DNA of 64,000 nt from Actinomycetes bacterium. GTDB lineage: Bacteria > Actinomycetota > Acidimicrobiia > Acidimicrobiales > Palsa-688. The notes under the pieces were generated by a model, which saw only the letters and a list, made by a program, of their open reading frames with translations, had not been told where the DNA came from and ran no database searches. Position 1 is the stretch's first letter. Each line of letters starts with the position of its first letter. The position numbers and the translations under genes are program-made. Shown in pieces: positions 8,818 through 17,658 of this stretch. Where the stretch lies: NCBI GenBank assembly GCA_021787035.1, contig JAJYMM010000173.1:1-64000 (forward strand), given 5' to 3'.

Positions 8818-10356
8818 ATGCCAAGGTACTCCGAGCCAGCCGAGGGACCCCGCCCGGCCTTGGGTCCGACACTCGACCAAGACGAGCTCGAAACCTTTTT
8901 GTCGCTCATGCCCGACGCGGCCATCGCAGTTGATGCCCAAGGAAAGGTCGTGGCCGTGAACGAGCGGGCCGCCGCAATGTTCGGCTACGCCGCAGCCGAC
9001 ATGGAAGGCAAAGCCGTCGAGATGTTCATGCCCGCACGCTTCCGCTACACCCACCGCCGGAAGCGAACGGCCTACAATTCCAACCCCCACGCCCGGCCAA
9101 TGGGCGCCGGATTGGACCTCCGCGGCCGCCGGAGCGACGGGAGCGAGGTGCCCTTGGACATCAGCCTCGCACCGCTGAAGGGGGAGAGCGGCCTCCTGGT
9201 TGTTGCTGCGCTTCGGGACATCACCGAGCGCAAAGAGGACGAAGAGCGGCTCCGGCTGCAGGCACGCGCCGAGGCGGTGGCGGCCGAAATCCGCCTCGAG
9301 CTGCTCTCCGAGGCGCCGCTAGAGACGTCGCTAGGCCTGATCTGCACGCGGGCGGCCGAGCTCGCAGGCGCGCGCGCGGCGGCGCTCGTATCAGTGGGCG
9401 GCAGCGGAACGGGGCTGCTCGCCAGCGCTGGCGACAAGGGTACCCTGACGGCGCTGGCAGAGAGCCTCCGCACCAAGCGGTTCCTCACCGAAGGCACCGG
9501 CACCGCGCGCACCGCTCGCCTGGCAGGAGGCCTCACCGTCCTCGCCGTGCCTGTCCCGTGCGCCGAGGGCGCGCGAGTCCGCCGGGCAACCTTGGCCGTG
9601 GTGCTGGGAGAGGGCCAGCCGGCCCTGCCGGAGCGCACCCAGGCGGTCGCGTCCCTGGCCGGCCAGGCAGTCCTCGCGCTCGAGCTGGCCACGGTACGCG
9701 CGGAACGGGACCGCATGGCCATCTCGGCCGAGCGCGAGCGCATCGCCCGCGACCTCCACGACCTGGTGATCCAGCGCCTGTTCGGTGCGGGCCTGCGCCT
9801 CCAAGGCGCCCTTGCCCTGATCGACAACAGCTCCGCCGCGAGCAGGGTCGCATCGACCGTCGATGAGCTAGACGCGACCATAAAAGAGATCAGGGGAGCC
9901 ATCTTTTCGCTCGAAGCGGCGCCCAGTGCAGGGCTCGAGTCCAGGGTGAACGAGGCCATAGCCACCGCCTCCGAAGCGCTCGGATTCACCCCTGCCCTCT
10001 CTTTCCGCCAACCAGCCGGCCATGAAGTGCCCCTGGAAGCCGAGCTCGAGGCCGTCGCCGTACTGCGCGAGGCCCTGTCCAACGCGGCCCGCCACGCCCG
10101 GGCCAACAAGGTGGAAGTGAACGTGGAGGTGGGCAACGAGCTCACCATTCAGGTGATCGATGACGGGGTGGGCGTCGGCAAGCCCAAGCGCCTTTCCGGC
10201 ATCGCCAATGCCCGTGCCCGAGCCGCGCTGCTCGGAGGGCGCTTGCGCCTGTCGGCCGCGAAAGGCGGGGGGACCTGTTTCGAGTGGCGGGTCCCGCTTG
10301 GAGAGCCAGCAACCGGACTACCGGGAAAGGAGCCCGCAAGTGACGTCGTGGTATAG
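8818..10356 (+). CDS. PAS-GAF sensor histidine kinase, DevS-like (HisKA_3)
   Basis: Soluble NarL-class sensor kinase. Domains in order: PAS (about residues 22-138; PDAAIAVDAQGKVVAVN, then MPARFRYTHRRK and RRSDGSEVPLDIS), a GAF-like domain (about 150-290), and a HisKA_3 dimerisation domain with H314 in ERERIARDLHDLVIQRLFGA. A HATPase domain follows, with N box EALSNAARHARA and G box DDGVGVGKPKRLSGIANARAR. The H-box region closely follows mycobacterial DevS/DosT, which sense oxygen, NO and redox through haem-GAF domains. Here a PAS replaces the first GAF. The PAS has a His (H79) at the place where FixL binds haem, though many non-haem PAS domains share it. No membrane segment. The downstream PNPOx gene overlaps its end by 17 bp. 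Confidence 0.88.
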   Translation: MPRYSEPAEGPRPALGPTLDQDELETFLSLMPDAAIAVDAQGKVVAVNERAAAMFGYAAADMEGKAVEMFMPARFRYTHRRKRTAYNSNPHARPMGAGLDLRGRRSDGSEVPLDISLAPLKGESGLLVVAALRDITERKEDEERLRLQARAEAVAAEIRLELLSEAPLETSLGLICTRAAELAGARAAALVSVGGSGTGLLASAGDKGTLTALAESLRTKRFLTEGTGTARTARLAGGLTVLAVPVPCAEGARVRRATLAVVLGEGQPALPERTQAVASLAGQAVLALELATVRAERDRMAISAERERIARDLHDLVIQRLFGAGLRLQGALALIDNSSAASRVASTVDELDATIKEIRGAIFSLEAAPSAGLESRVNEAIATASEALGFTPALSFRQPAGHEVPLEAELEAVAVLREALSNAARHARANKVEVNVEVGNELTIQVIDDGVGVGKPKRLSGIANARARAALLGGRLRLSAAKGGGTCFEWRVPLGEPATGLPGKEPASDVVV

Positions 10357-10777
10357 CGAGTTCGAGGTGCTTAGCGAGGAGGAGTGCTTGTCGCTCCTCG
10401 CCCGAGTCGAGTACGGAAGGGTTGCGGTCGTCACCGCGGACGGTCACCCTGAGATCTTCCCGGTCAACTTCGCCCTGGAGGGGCGCTCGGTCGTCTTCAG
10501 CACGGGCTCGCGGCTGCTCATAGAAAGGGCCCCCCTCGGTCACATAGCCTTCGAAGCCGACAGCATCGACCCCACCACCCACGAGGGCTGGGACGTGGTC
10601 GTAAGCGGTGAGGGCGGGGACATAACCGACAGCATCGACGAGGGTTCGGTCACCGCACGGAGCCACCCCATAGTGCACTGGGCACCCGGCGAGAAGGACC
10701 GCTGGATAACGATCGTCAACCCGAGCTTCCACGGCCGGCGCCTGTACGTGCCAGCGCCCCACGCCAAGGACGCATGA
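10340..10777 (+). CDS. Pyridoxamine 5'-phosphate oxidase-like flavin-binding protein
   Basis: A 145-residue split-barrel protein (FEVLSEEECLSLLARVEYGRVAVV, PEIFPVNFALEGRSVVFSTG, GHIAFEADSIDPTTHEGWDVVV). Start GTG at 10340 is chosen because GGAAAGGAG lies seven bases upstream and the family N-terminus begins there; the frame is open further upstream without similarity. It overlaps the kinase gene and precedes the DevR-like regulator, so it sits inside the two-component operon. In mycobacteria, proteins of this fold belong to the DosR hypoxia regulon; that link is by analogy. It is a paralogue of the gene at 8211-8735. Confidence 0.83.
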   Translation: MTSWYSEFEVLSEEECLSLLARVEYGRVAVVTADGHPEIFPVNFALEGRSVVFSTGSRLLIERAPLGHIAFEADSIDPTTHEGWDVVVSGEGGDITDSIDEGSVTARSHPIVHWAPGEKDRWITIVNPSFHGRRLYVPAPHAKDA

Positions 10778-10863
10778 CGCCTCGACGAAGCGTCCCCCGA
10801 GCCAAGCGCCTGGTAAGTGGGTGCGGCGCCGTAGTCGAGGCTCAAGCGGGCTAGGCTGCGAGC

Positions 10864-11511
10864 ATGGCAGTACGGGTGTTCCTCGTGGACGACCACGAGG
10901 TCGTCCGGCGAGGGCTACGAGAGCTGTTCGAGCCTCAAGAGGACTTGGAGGTCGTTGGCGAGGCTGGCAACGCCGAAGAGGCCTTGGACCGGGTGCTGGG
11001 TGCCAAACCGGACGTCGCTCTGCTCGACGTGCGGCTGCCTGGGGAGAGCGGGATAGAGCTGTGCCGCGACCTTCGCACGGCCCTCCCTGAGCTGCGCTGC
11101 CTCATGCTCACCTCATTTGCGGACGATGATGCCCTCTTCTCGGCAATACTTGCAGGTGCAAGCGGCTATCTCCTAAAGGAGATCCGAGGGCCCGAGCTCG
11201 TATCGGCCGTCCGCAGGGTTGCTGCAGGCCAGTCCCTCATAGACCCCGCCCTCACAGCGACCGTGATGGACCGTCTCCGCGGCCACCGCGAGGATGAGCG
11301 CCTCGCCAAGCTCTCGCCCCAGGAGCGGCGGATCCTCGACCTGATAGCCGAGGGGAAGACCAACCGCCAGATCGGGACAGAGCTTTACCTCGCCGAAAAG
11401 ACGGTCAAAAACTACGTCTCCAACCTGCTCACCAAAATGGGGTTCGCCCGGCGGACCGAGGCGGCGGTATACGCAACACGCTCAAAGCTCGCCCAACACC
11501 CCTCCGACTGA
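10864..11511 (+). CDS. devR: NarL/LuxR response regulator, DevR/DosR-like
   Basis: Receiver domain with acidic pair D9-D10, phospho-acceptor D55 (VALLDVRLPG), T83 and K105, then a LuxR-type helix-turn-helix at about residues 148-205 (LSPQERRILDLIAEGKTNRQI, AEKTVKNYVSNLLTKMG). The N-terminus (VRVFLVDDHEVVRRGLREL), ILAGASGYLLKEIRGPEL and LAEKTVKNYVS track M. tuberculosis DosR almost residue for residue. This is the likely partner of the kinase at 8818-10356; between them lies one PNPOx gene and an 86-bp gap. A DosR-type palindrome was looked for upstream and not seen. Expected role: activation of a dormancy or low-oxygen response. Confidence 0.9.
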   Translation: MAVRVFLVDDHEVVRRGLRELFEPQEDLEVVGEAGNAEEALDRVLGAKPDVALLDVRLPGESGIELCRDLRTALPELRCLMLTSFADDDALFSAILAGASGYLLKEIRGPELVSAVRRVAAGQSLIDPALTATVMDRLRGHREDERLAKLSPQERRILDLIAEGKTNRQIGTELYLAEKTVKNYVSNLLTKMGFARRTEAAVYATRSKLAQHPSD

Positions 11512-11611
11512 CACTGCCCTGGCTGAGACAGCGGGGCGCCAAAAAGAGGCACGTCTGCGAGGGCGTGATCCGGAAGGGCGCGACAACGTAGTAATCACGG
11601 GCTTCGGTGCG

Positions 11612-12817
11612 GTGACGCCGGTCGGAAACGACCGGGAGGAGACTTGGCGAAGCCTCCTGGCGGGGCGGTCTGGTGTCGGGCCTATAACGCAGTTCGAACC
11701 GAAAGGCTTCGGTACGCGCATCGCGGCCGAAGTGCGCGGCTTCGACCCCGCTTCAGTGCTGGAGGGCAAACGCCTGCGCCGTTCGGCACGCTTCACGCAG
11801 TTCGCAGTCGCCGCTGCCCGAGAGGCGGTTGCCGACGCCGAGTTGGACATGGCCGACGAGGACCAAGACCGTATCGGTGCCGTGGTCAACTCCGCCGTTG
11901 CCGGCTTCGACACGATTGAGAGGGCCACCCGGTCGCTCGTGGACGAAACTCTGCGGCGCATCGGCCCTCATTTCGTATCCTCCTCTCTCGCCAATATGCC
12001 GGCCTGCGAGGTCGCCATCGACTTGGGCACCCGAGGCCCGGTCTCTGCAAGCGCCCTCGCTTGCGCGAGCGGCCTTTACGCGCTCATCGAAGCTCGCCGG
12101 CTGATCCTGGCAGACGAGGCCGACGTCGTTATCTGTGGTGGCACCGATGCTGCGATCACGCCCGTGATGTTTGCAGGGCTCGCCACGATGGGCGTCATGA
12201 CGACTCGCAACGACGAACCCACTCGTGCGAGCCGCCCGTTCGATAGGGAACGCGACGGCTTCGTGTTCGGCGAGGGTGCCGTGATAGCTGTGGTCGAAAG
12301 CGCCGAGCACGCCCGCCGGCGCCAAAAGGTCCCGTATGCGCGCCTCGCCGGGGGGGCGCTCACCTGCGACGCGTTCCATGTGAGTGCCCCGCGCCCGGAC
12401 GGGTCCGGAGCGCTCTCGGCGATCAGGTTGGCGCTTGGGCGTGCTGGCGTGAAGCCTTCCGACGTGGACTACATCTGTGCCCATGGGACATCGACCAAGG
12501 CCAATGACAGAGCCGAGACTGCGGCTATCAGAGGCGCGCTCGGGCCTGCCGCCGGCAATGTCGCTACCTCGAGCCCCAAGTCCATGGTCGGCCATCTGAT
12601 CGGTGCCGCAGGTGCGCTTTCCGCGATGGTCTGTGCCCTCGCCATTCGAGACGGCATCGTCCCACCGACCACCAACCTTGATTACCCCGACCCCGAGTGC
12701 GACCTCGATTACGTCCCGCACCAGGCACGAAAGCTCGCCGTCCGCACAGCTTTCGCCAACGCGTTCGGCTTTGGGGGCCAAAACTGCGTCGCCGTGCTCA
12801 CTTCTCCCAGCGCGTAG
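11612..12817 (+). CDS. fabF: 3-oxoacyl-ACP synthase II (FabF-type ketosynthase)
   Basis: Condensing enzyme of fatty-acid elongation (decarboxylative Claisen condensation with malonyl-ACP). Counting from the GTG at 11612, the Cys-His-His triad is C151 (SASALACASGLYA), H291 (CAHGTSTKANDRAE) and H328 (SMVGHLIGAAGA). The conserved first strand VVITGFGAVTP is encoded immediately upstream in the same frame, from about 11579, but no ATG, GTG or TTG lies ahead of it within the open frame. Possible explanations are a CTG start at 11555, preceded by AAAGAGG, or a sequence error. A GTG start at 11612 would remove the strand. It follows devR after 100 bp and is not near other fab genes. Confidence 0.85.
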   Translation: MTPVGNDREETWRSLLAGRSGVGPITQFEPKGFGTRIAAEVRGFDPASVLEGKRLRRSARFTQFAVAAAREAVADAELDMADEDQDRIGAVVNSAVAGFDTIERATRSLVDETLRRIGPHFVSSSLANMPACEVAIDLGTRGPVSASALACASGLYALIEARRLILADEADVVICGGTDAAITPVMFAGLATMGVMTTRNDEPTRASRPFDRERDGFVFGEGAVIAVVESAEHARRRQKVPYARLAGGALTCDAFHVSAPRPDGSGALSAIRLALGRAGVKPSDVDYICAHGTSTKANDRAETAAIRGALGPAAGNVATSSPKSMVGHLIGAAGALSAMVCALAIRDGIVPPTTNLDYPDPECDLDYVPHQARKLAVRTAFANAFGFGGQNCVAVLTSPSA

Positions 12818-12865
12818 AGCGGCCGCCTGGCAATTGGCCCGCGGGGCAACCTCTAACCGAGACAT

Positions 12866-12943
12866 TTCACTTAGGCGGCTCGCGCTGGCAGTTCACCCAG
12901 GCAGTTCACTTAGGCAGCTCGCGCTGGCAGTTCACCCAGGCAG
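12866..12943. repeat. 39-bp tandem duplication (one mismatch)
   Basis: Copies at 12866-12904 and 12905-12943 differ at one base. They lie between the convergent fabF and serine hydrolase genes. The second copy contains the hydrolase stop codon, so the extra copy is downstream of it and does no harm. Confidence 0.9.
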
Positions 12944-13939
12944 CCGGCCCTGCCTCAGCACCGAGAGCGCCGACATGGCGGCCTCGTCGAGGTCAAGGAG
13001 GTGGCGCCGGCTCATGAGGACGGCAACGCCAGCTTGGCGGGCGAGGTCGAAGGCTATAAAGGCGCCGAAGCCGGAGGTCCCCCCGTTGTGCCAGTAAACA
13101 GGCCCACCTTCAGTGCTGCGCACCAACCACCCGAGACCCACTTGCATATCCGGCTCGACCTGGAAGGGTTGGTGAGCCAGCTCGAGCGCTGCCCTCAACT
13201 TCGTGCTAGCGGGCCGGAGGTTCGCCGCCAGGTAACGGCCCATGCCCTCGACCGATGCAAAAAGGAAGCTCGCTCCTGGCAACGCCGGGTTGTGCCAGTG
13301 CTCCAGCTCCTCTCCCCCGGTGCTATGGCCGAACACGCGGCGCCGTCGCGGATCGGGGTCGCTTTCGAGCGTGACTTCCTCGGCTAGGCCAAGAGGCTGG
13401 AGTACCTCGTCGCGCAAAAGCTCGCCAAAGGGCTTGCCAGCGGCTGAGGCAAGCGCACGAGACAAGACCCCGTAGCCGAAGTTCGAGTACTGGAAGCCAT
13501 GAGGGCCAGGCCCGAGCCCCGTGCTCAATCTCCGCACCGCACGGTCAACATGGCGGTCGCGTACCAGTGCGTAGGGGTCGCGCAAACGGAGCAGCATCCG
13601 CGCCTGCACACCACGAGGGATCCTCGGGTAGCCCGAGGTGTGAGTGGCCAAGTCGACCAGGCGGATCCCCGAAGCACCCGCGGCCGGAAGGTAGCGGCCC
13701 ACCGGGTCCTCCAGTGCCACTCGTCCCTCCACCACCATCGTCGCCAGTGCGAGCGCAGTGAAGGTCTTCGTCACCGAACCGATCTGGAAGCTCGAGCCAA
13801 GAGATGCTCCAGCCAGCCACGCTCCCGCTCGCTCCCCTGCGACGCCAGCCGCCGCCAGCTCCCAACGGTCCTCCCCTGCCAAGCCCGAAAAGGCGTCCCG
13901 TAGGACCGTCCTCACCCAGGCGTCGCCAAGGTCGCACAC
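12932..13939 (-). CDS. Serine hydrolase, beta-lactamase/class C PBP family
   Basis: Beta-lactamase-fold hydrolase (esterase or D-aminopeptidase/PBP-like). Motifs: SVTK in FQIGSVTKTFTALALA, YSN in FQYSNFGYGVLSRAL, and HNG in YWHNGGTSGFGAF. No signal peptide or transmembrane segment is evident, so it may be cytoplasmic. The start is uncertain. I use GTG 13939 (VCDLGDAWVRTVLRDAF) because it leaves a standard-length protein of about 335 residues. TTG at 14029 is possible, and the frame is open to 14128 inside the neighbouring RpiR gene. Substrate unknown. Confidence 0.75.
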   Translation of the reverse strand: MCDLGDAWVRTVLRDAFSGLAGEDRWELAAAGVAGERAGAWLAGASLGSSFQIGSVTKTFTALALATMVVEGRVALEDPVGRYLPAAGASGIRLVDLATHTSGYPRIPRGVQARMLLRLRDPYALVRDRHVDRAVRRLSTGLGPGPHGFQYSNFGYGVLSRALASAAGKPFGELLRDEVLQPLGLAEEVTLESDPDPRRRRVFGHSTGGEELEHWHNPALPGASFLFASVEGMGRYLAANLRPASTKLRAALELAHQPFQVEPDMQVGLGWLVRSTEGGPVYWHNGGTSGFGAFIAFDLARQAGVAVLMSRRHLLDLDEAAMSALSVLRQGRLPG

Positions 13940-14070
13940 TCTTTGGAGCCTATCCGGGACGGCCCGAAGGAGGGCCCAGCGAGCAAAGTCGCCTCGCTGC
14001 CGACCGACCGTCGCCCAAAGAACATACAAGGAACATACGTCGCGTGGAACCGAGGGCCCGCTCGCACAGA

Positions 14071-15033
14071 CTAGCTGGGCGCAGACCGGCGGCCGTCTCC
14101 TTCCGGCGAGCATGCCTTGCCCGGCCATTCCTCTAAAGCGTTGTCGGACCTACGCGAGCGCGACCTGCCCTGTGCCCGCCTGCCAGCGAGAGCCGTTTGG
14201 GCTAGTTCACACCGGCGCGCGGCTTTCTCGGGATTTTGCATCTCGATCGCCGTAACGACCGATTCGATCAGCATCGCCGTCGTAATGCGGGTGAGAGAAG
14301 GATTTGCCAGATCGGTATCGTCAGGCAGGTCCAAACCGATGCTACAGGTGGACCGTCTTGCTATACGAGACCCGGGCGGGGCAAAGGCAACCGTGCGGAC
14401 CCCCGTCTTGTCTGCGGTCTCCATCACCTCTAGCAAGTCGAGCAGGCTCCCGCTATGCGAGAAGACCACGAGGACGTCCTCTGGCGTACAAAGGTACAAC
14501 CTCTGGATCATGTGGAACATGTCGGTCTCCACCACTGACGCGGTGACACCGAGCAGCCGTTGGGAGAGGTCCATCGCGTCGACGAGCGAGGCACCAAACC
14601 CGACAATTATGGCCGAGCGGGCCGTGGCGAGCATTTGTGCCGCCGTTTCCGCTGCTTCGTGGTCGACCAGGTCCGGCAATGCGGACAGCGACGCCACCGC
14701 CATCACAGCCAACTTCTTCATGACAGTACCGATCCCGTCGCCCGGCTCGAGGGGCCCGGCACTGACGGGGCCGCGCGCCACGTCAGCTGCCAATCGCAGC
14801 TTGAGCTCGCTCACCCCATTCAGCCCCAGGGAACGGGCAAAGCGGACGACGGTCGGGTCACTCACCCCGGCGGCACTCGCGAGATCAGCGGTGCTCATCG
14901 CCAAGACCTGCTCCGGCGAACGAAAGACGAGCTCACCCACACGGCGCTCCCCCGGCGGGAGCCCCTCCAGCCGTGTCCTCAGGGTATGGAGGACCGATGT
15001 AGTTAAACTACGTCTACGGCTTGCCACTGTCAC
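14071..15033 (-). CDS. MurR/RpiR family transcriptional regulator
   Basis: N-terminal RpiR helix-turn-helix (about residues 15-90; VLAMSTADLASAAGVSDPTVVRFARSLG) and a C-terminal SIS sugar-phosphate-binding domain (about 130-260; SAIIVGFGASLVDAMD, EDVLVVFSHSGSLLDLLEV). Such regulators sense a phosphosugar and control adjacent sugar-uptake operons. It is divergent from the permease/binding-protein/permease operon beginning at 15093, the likely target. The basic tail (GRRAQGRSRSRRSDNALEEW) is unusual but unstructured. ATG at 15033 is used; GTG at 15027 is close by. Confidence 0.87.
   Translation of the reverse strand: MTVASRRRSLTTSVLHTLRTRLEGLPPGERRVGELVFRSPEQVLAMSTADLASAAGVSDPTVVRFARSLGLNGVSELKLRLAADVARGPVSAGPLEPGDGIGTVMKKLAVMAVASLSALPDLVDHEAAETAAQMLATARSAIIVGFGASLVDAMDLSQRLLGVTASVVETDMFHMIQRLYLCTPEDVLVVFSHSGSLLDLLEVMETADKTGVRTVAFAPPGSRIARRSTCSIGLDLPDDTDLANPSLTRITTAMLIESVVTAIEMQNPEKAARRCELAQTALAGRRAQGRSRSRRSDNALEEWPGKACSPEGDGRRSAPS
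14999..15011. promoter_or_regulatory. Candidate RpiR operator palindrome
   Basis: GTAGTTAAACTAC is a 6-bp perfect inverted repeat around one A. It lies in the first codons of the RpiR gene and about 80 bp before the permease start. A related sequence (GTAGTACAGTTAA) sits about 30 bp further on. The position in the divergent promoter region suggests an operator controlling both directions; this is inference from symmetry only. Confidence 0.4.
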
Positions 15034-15092
15034 CAGAGCGTAGTACAGTTAAGGCGGTGTTCGCACGGGGGGTGAGCGCGGAGGCTCTGCCG

Positions 15093-16097
15093 GTGTCCAT
15101 GGCCGGGGTCGCGGCAACTGGCGAGTCGGCGCGCCAGCAAACGCAACATTCGAGTGGCCAGCAAGTGGGCGCTTCGGCACGCGGGAGTAAGCACGGGGGC
15201 CGTCCGCGCTCGCGGCCGCTTGCACGGCGGCGCAATGGCTTAAGGCTCAACCGAGCGGCGGCCGTGTTCGTCCTCCCGAGCATGCTCCTCATAGGGATCT
15301 TCACATATTACCCCGCAGTCCGGAGCCTGATTGGTGGCTTCTACAGCTGGAACGGCTTCTCCGCCCCCCAGTACGTCGGCCTGTCCCAGTTCAATGAGTA
15401 CTTCACATCGCCCACCTTCGGTGTGGAAGCAAAAAACGTCGTCTTCTTGGTGCTGGGATGGCTCTTCATAACCCTGGTCGCGCAATTTACTGCCGCGGAG
15501 GTAGTGGCTCACCTCCCGCGTAAGCTCGGGAACATTGCCAAGTACCTTTTCGCCCTCCCGATAGTACTGCCTCCGGTGGTCTTGATAGACGTGTGGGCGT
15601 ACATGTTCAACCCCACCGACGGCCTCCTCAACAAGATTTTCAACGCCTTCGGCCTGGCTGGCCCAAACTGGCTAGGCAACGAACACCTGGCGCTCGTGTC
15701 CATCCTCCTGATCGGCTTCCCCTGGATATCCAACCTCGGCTTTCTTATTTTCCTAGGAGGTATCCAAAACCTCCCGCGCGAACTGATGGAGGCTTCTGCC
15801 CTAGATGGCGCCAGTGGCCTCAGGCGTTGGCTGCACGTTGACGCGCCGCTGCTCATTCCCCAGTTCCGGGTTGCCTTCATCCTGGGTGGGTTGTACATGG
15901 CACAAAACTTTGTCCCAATCCTCCTCCTCACCAACGGCGGCCCTGGCAACGCGACTATGGTGCCCGGGCTCGACATGTACGAGCAAGCCTTCCAAAATGA
16001 TCAGTACGGCTACGGCATGGCCATCGGGACACTACTTTTCATCGCTATGCTCGCTTTCACCCTATTCACAATGCGCGTGCTGAGACCGCGCACCTAA
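15093..16097 (+). CDS. Carbohydrate ABC transporter permease (MalF-type)
   Basis: Inner-membrane subunit of a CUT1 sugar importer. After a basic N-terminal tail (RPRSRPLARRRNGLRLN), six hydrophobic helices begin with AAAVFVLPSMLLIGIFTYYP. The EAA loop that contacts the ATPase is MEASALDGASGLRRWLHVDAP followed by LIP. GTG at 15093 has GGAGG eight bases upstream and is preferred over the ATG at 15099; the frame is open to 15021 inside the RpiR start. First gene of a three-gene operon. Confidence 0.85.
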   Translation: MSMAGVAATGESARQQTQHSSGQQVGASARGSKHGGRPRSRPLARRRNGLRLNRAAAVFVLPSMLLIGIFTYYPAVRSLIGGFYSWNGFSAPQYVGLSQFNEYFTSPTFGVEAKNVVFLVLGWLFITLVAQFTAAEVVAHLPRKLGNIAKYLFALPIVLPPVVLIDVWAYMFNPTDGLLNKIFNAFGLAGPNWLGNEHLALVSILLIGFPWISNLGFLIFLGGIQNLPRELMEASALDGASGLRRWLHVDAPLLIPQFRVAFILGGLYMAQNFVPILLLTNGGPGNATMVPGLDMYEQAFQNDQYGYGMAIGTLLFIAMLAFTLFTMRVLRPRT

Positions 16098-16147
16098 ACC
16101 TTGACCACGATTTTACTGGCACAACGAACACAAGGAGATAATGTCAA

Positions 16148-17656
16148 TTGAGGCACAATCAAAAAATGAAGAAGCATCTGGCAGCCACCGCCGGCTTGGC
16201 AGGCGTAGCTGCCATGACCCTCGTTCCCGTCGCCACCAGCCAGACTGCCTCGGCACAAACGTCCGGCATTACGATCACGGCGCAGTTGCCCTACGCCCAA
16301 GGCAAAATAACGGCCCCAACCAACTCCGTGTTGCTCTCTCTCACCAATCAGTACGAAAAGCAGCACCCGGGCGTGAAGGTCAACTGGGTGCTCGACGCCC
16401 AGTCAAACCTCAATCAGCAAAATGCCATACTCACCACCCAGGCCACCGGAGGAAGCGCTGACGACATCGTCTGGGAGCAATACGGCCAGACATCCCTTCC
16501 GCCAGGTGTCCTGCGCAACATCAAGCCTTATCTAGACAAGCCCAACCCCTACGTGCCCGGGAACAAGAGCTGGCTCTCGCTCTACTCGCCGTCGGTCATC
16601 CCCTACATGACCTCCCCCAACGGGCAGATCCAGATCCTTCTCGGGTCGAGCATAGAAACTGGGTTCATGTACAACAAGGCTGACTTTAATAAGGCGGGTA
16701 TTGGGAGCACCCCAACGACATGGGCTCAGTTCATAGTCGACCTGGCCAAATTGCAGGCCGCTGGCTTCAAGTACCCTCTCCTATTTGGGTGGGGCCTAAA
16801 CGATAACCCTTCGTGGTGGGAACGCCTTGCCGGCTCTGAACTTCTCCATAAGCAGCTTCCGAGGTTCGACGTGGACGGACAGGTGGTCACGACCGGCCTA
16901 GACACCGCCGTCGGGATCGAAAGGGGTGTACTCGGGATGAAAAACCCCGCCTATGCCGAGATCTGGAAGCTTCTCGGCCAGCTCCGGGCGTTTATGAACC
17001 CCTCTGGCTCGGAGTACGACATCGGCGCGTCGCTCAACTCTGCGAGCCCGCCGTTTTCTACCTTGACACCATTTGTACAAGGCAAGGCGCCGATCATCTG
17101 GGGCGGGAGCTGGAAAGAACCAGTCCTCGACTCGCTCGGCTTCAGCGGTAAGTACGGCATATTTGCAGAGCCGACGATCACGACTACAACGTCCAAGTAC
17201 TCGGCCAACCTGAGCACCAGGGGCGTGATCGGAGGCCCCAACGGGTTCCCGGAATGGTCGGTCACAAGCGAGCAAGCTGACCACACCATGACGCCGGCCA
17301 AGACCAAGGTGGTTATGAACTTCCTCGCCTGGCTGTATACCCCAGGCCACCTCGGGGCCATCGTCAAAAACGAGGGCGACGGCGCCTTGATCCCCGTCGA
17401 GCCCGCGGCCCCCGCCGGCGGTTCGGTCGGGATGAAGGGACTCCTGCCGACCGGGAAAGTGATAACGGTCGTCGACGGGCCGCTCGAGGGCACTCTCGGC
17501 GCAAGCGCCGAGTCAGCTGCAATGCGGCTCGTGAGCGCCTACCTGTCCGACGACATGTCGTTCTCCTCGTTCTCGTCGCAGTGGCAGTCCTTGCTCGTGA
17601 GCGCTGCCCAACAGTGGGCCGCGCAGAACCACGTCAACCTGGCCAAGTACAAGTAA
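16148..17656 (+). CDS. Extracellular sugar-binding protein of ABC importer
   Basis: Family-1-like solute-binding protein of 502 residues. It has a Sec signal (MKKHLAATAGLAGVAAMTLV, cleavage near ASA-QT) and the typical lobe motif LLSLTNQYEKQHPGVKVNWVL. No lipobox Cys is present in the signal, so it would be released or held by another means, unlike most Gram-positive binding proteins. Start TTG at 16148 is about ten bases after AAGGAGA; ATG at 16166 is an alternative. It lies between the two permease genes, an unusual order. Substrate probably an oligosaccharide; not determinable from sequence by eye. Confidence 0.83.
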   Translation: MRHNQKMKKHLAATAGLAGVAAMTLVPVATSQTASAQTSGITITAQLPYAQGKITAPTNSVLLSLTNQYEKQHPGVKVNWVLDAQSNLNQQNAILTTQATGGSADDIVWEQYGQTSLPPGVLRNIKPYLDKPNPYVPGNKSWLSLYSPSVIPYMTSPNGQIQILLGSSIETGFMYNKADFNKAGIGSTPTTWAQFIVDLAKLQAAGFKYPLLFGWGLNDNPSWWERLAGSELLHKQLPRFDVDGQVVTTGLDTAVGIERGVLGMKNPAYAEIWKLLGQLRAFMNPSGSEYDIGASLNSASPPFSTLTPFVQGKAPIIWGGSWKEPVLDSLGFSGKYGIFAEPTITTTTSKYSANLSTRGVIGGPNGFPEWSVTSEQADHTMTPAKTKVVMNFLAWLYTPGHLGAIVKNEGDGALIPVEPAAPAGGSVGMKGLLPTGKVITVVDGPLEGTLGASAESAAMRLVSAYLSDDMSFSSFSSQWQSLLVSAAQQWAAQNHVNLAKYK

Positions 17657-17658
17657 CG

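Noticed and set aside
10778-10863. DosR-type palindrome upstream of the DevR-like gene
   Set aside because: No sequence close to the known GGGACT-AGTCCC-type box was found here or before 8818.
11753-12865. 370-codon minus-strand frame opposite fabF
   Set aside because: Shadow frame; the plus strand carries the full Cys-His-His ketosynthase.
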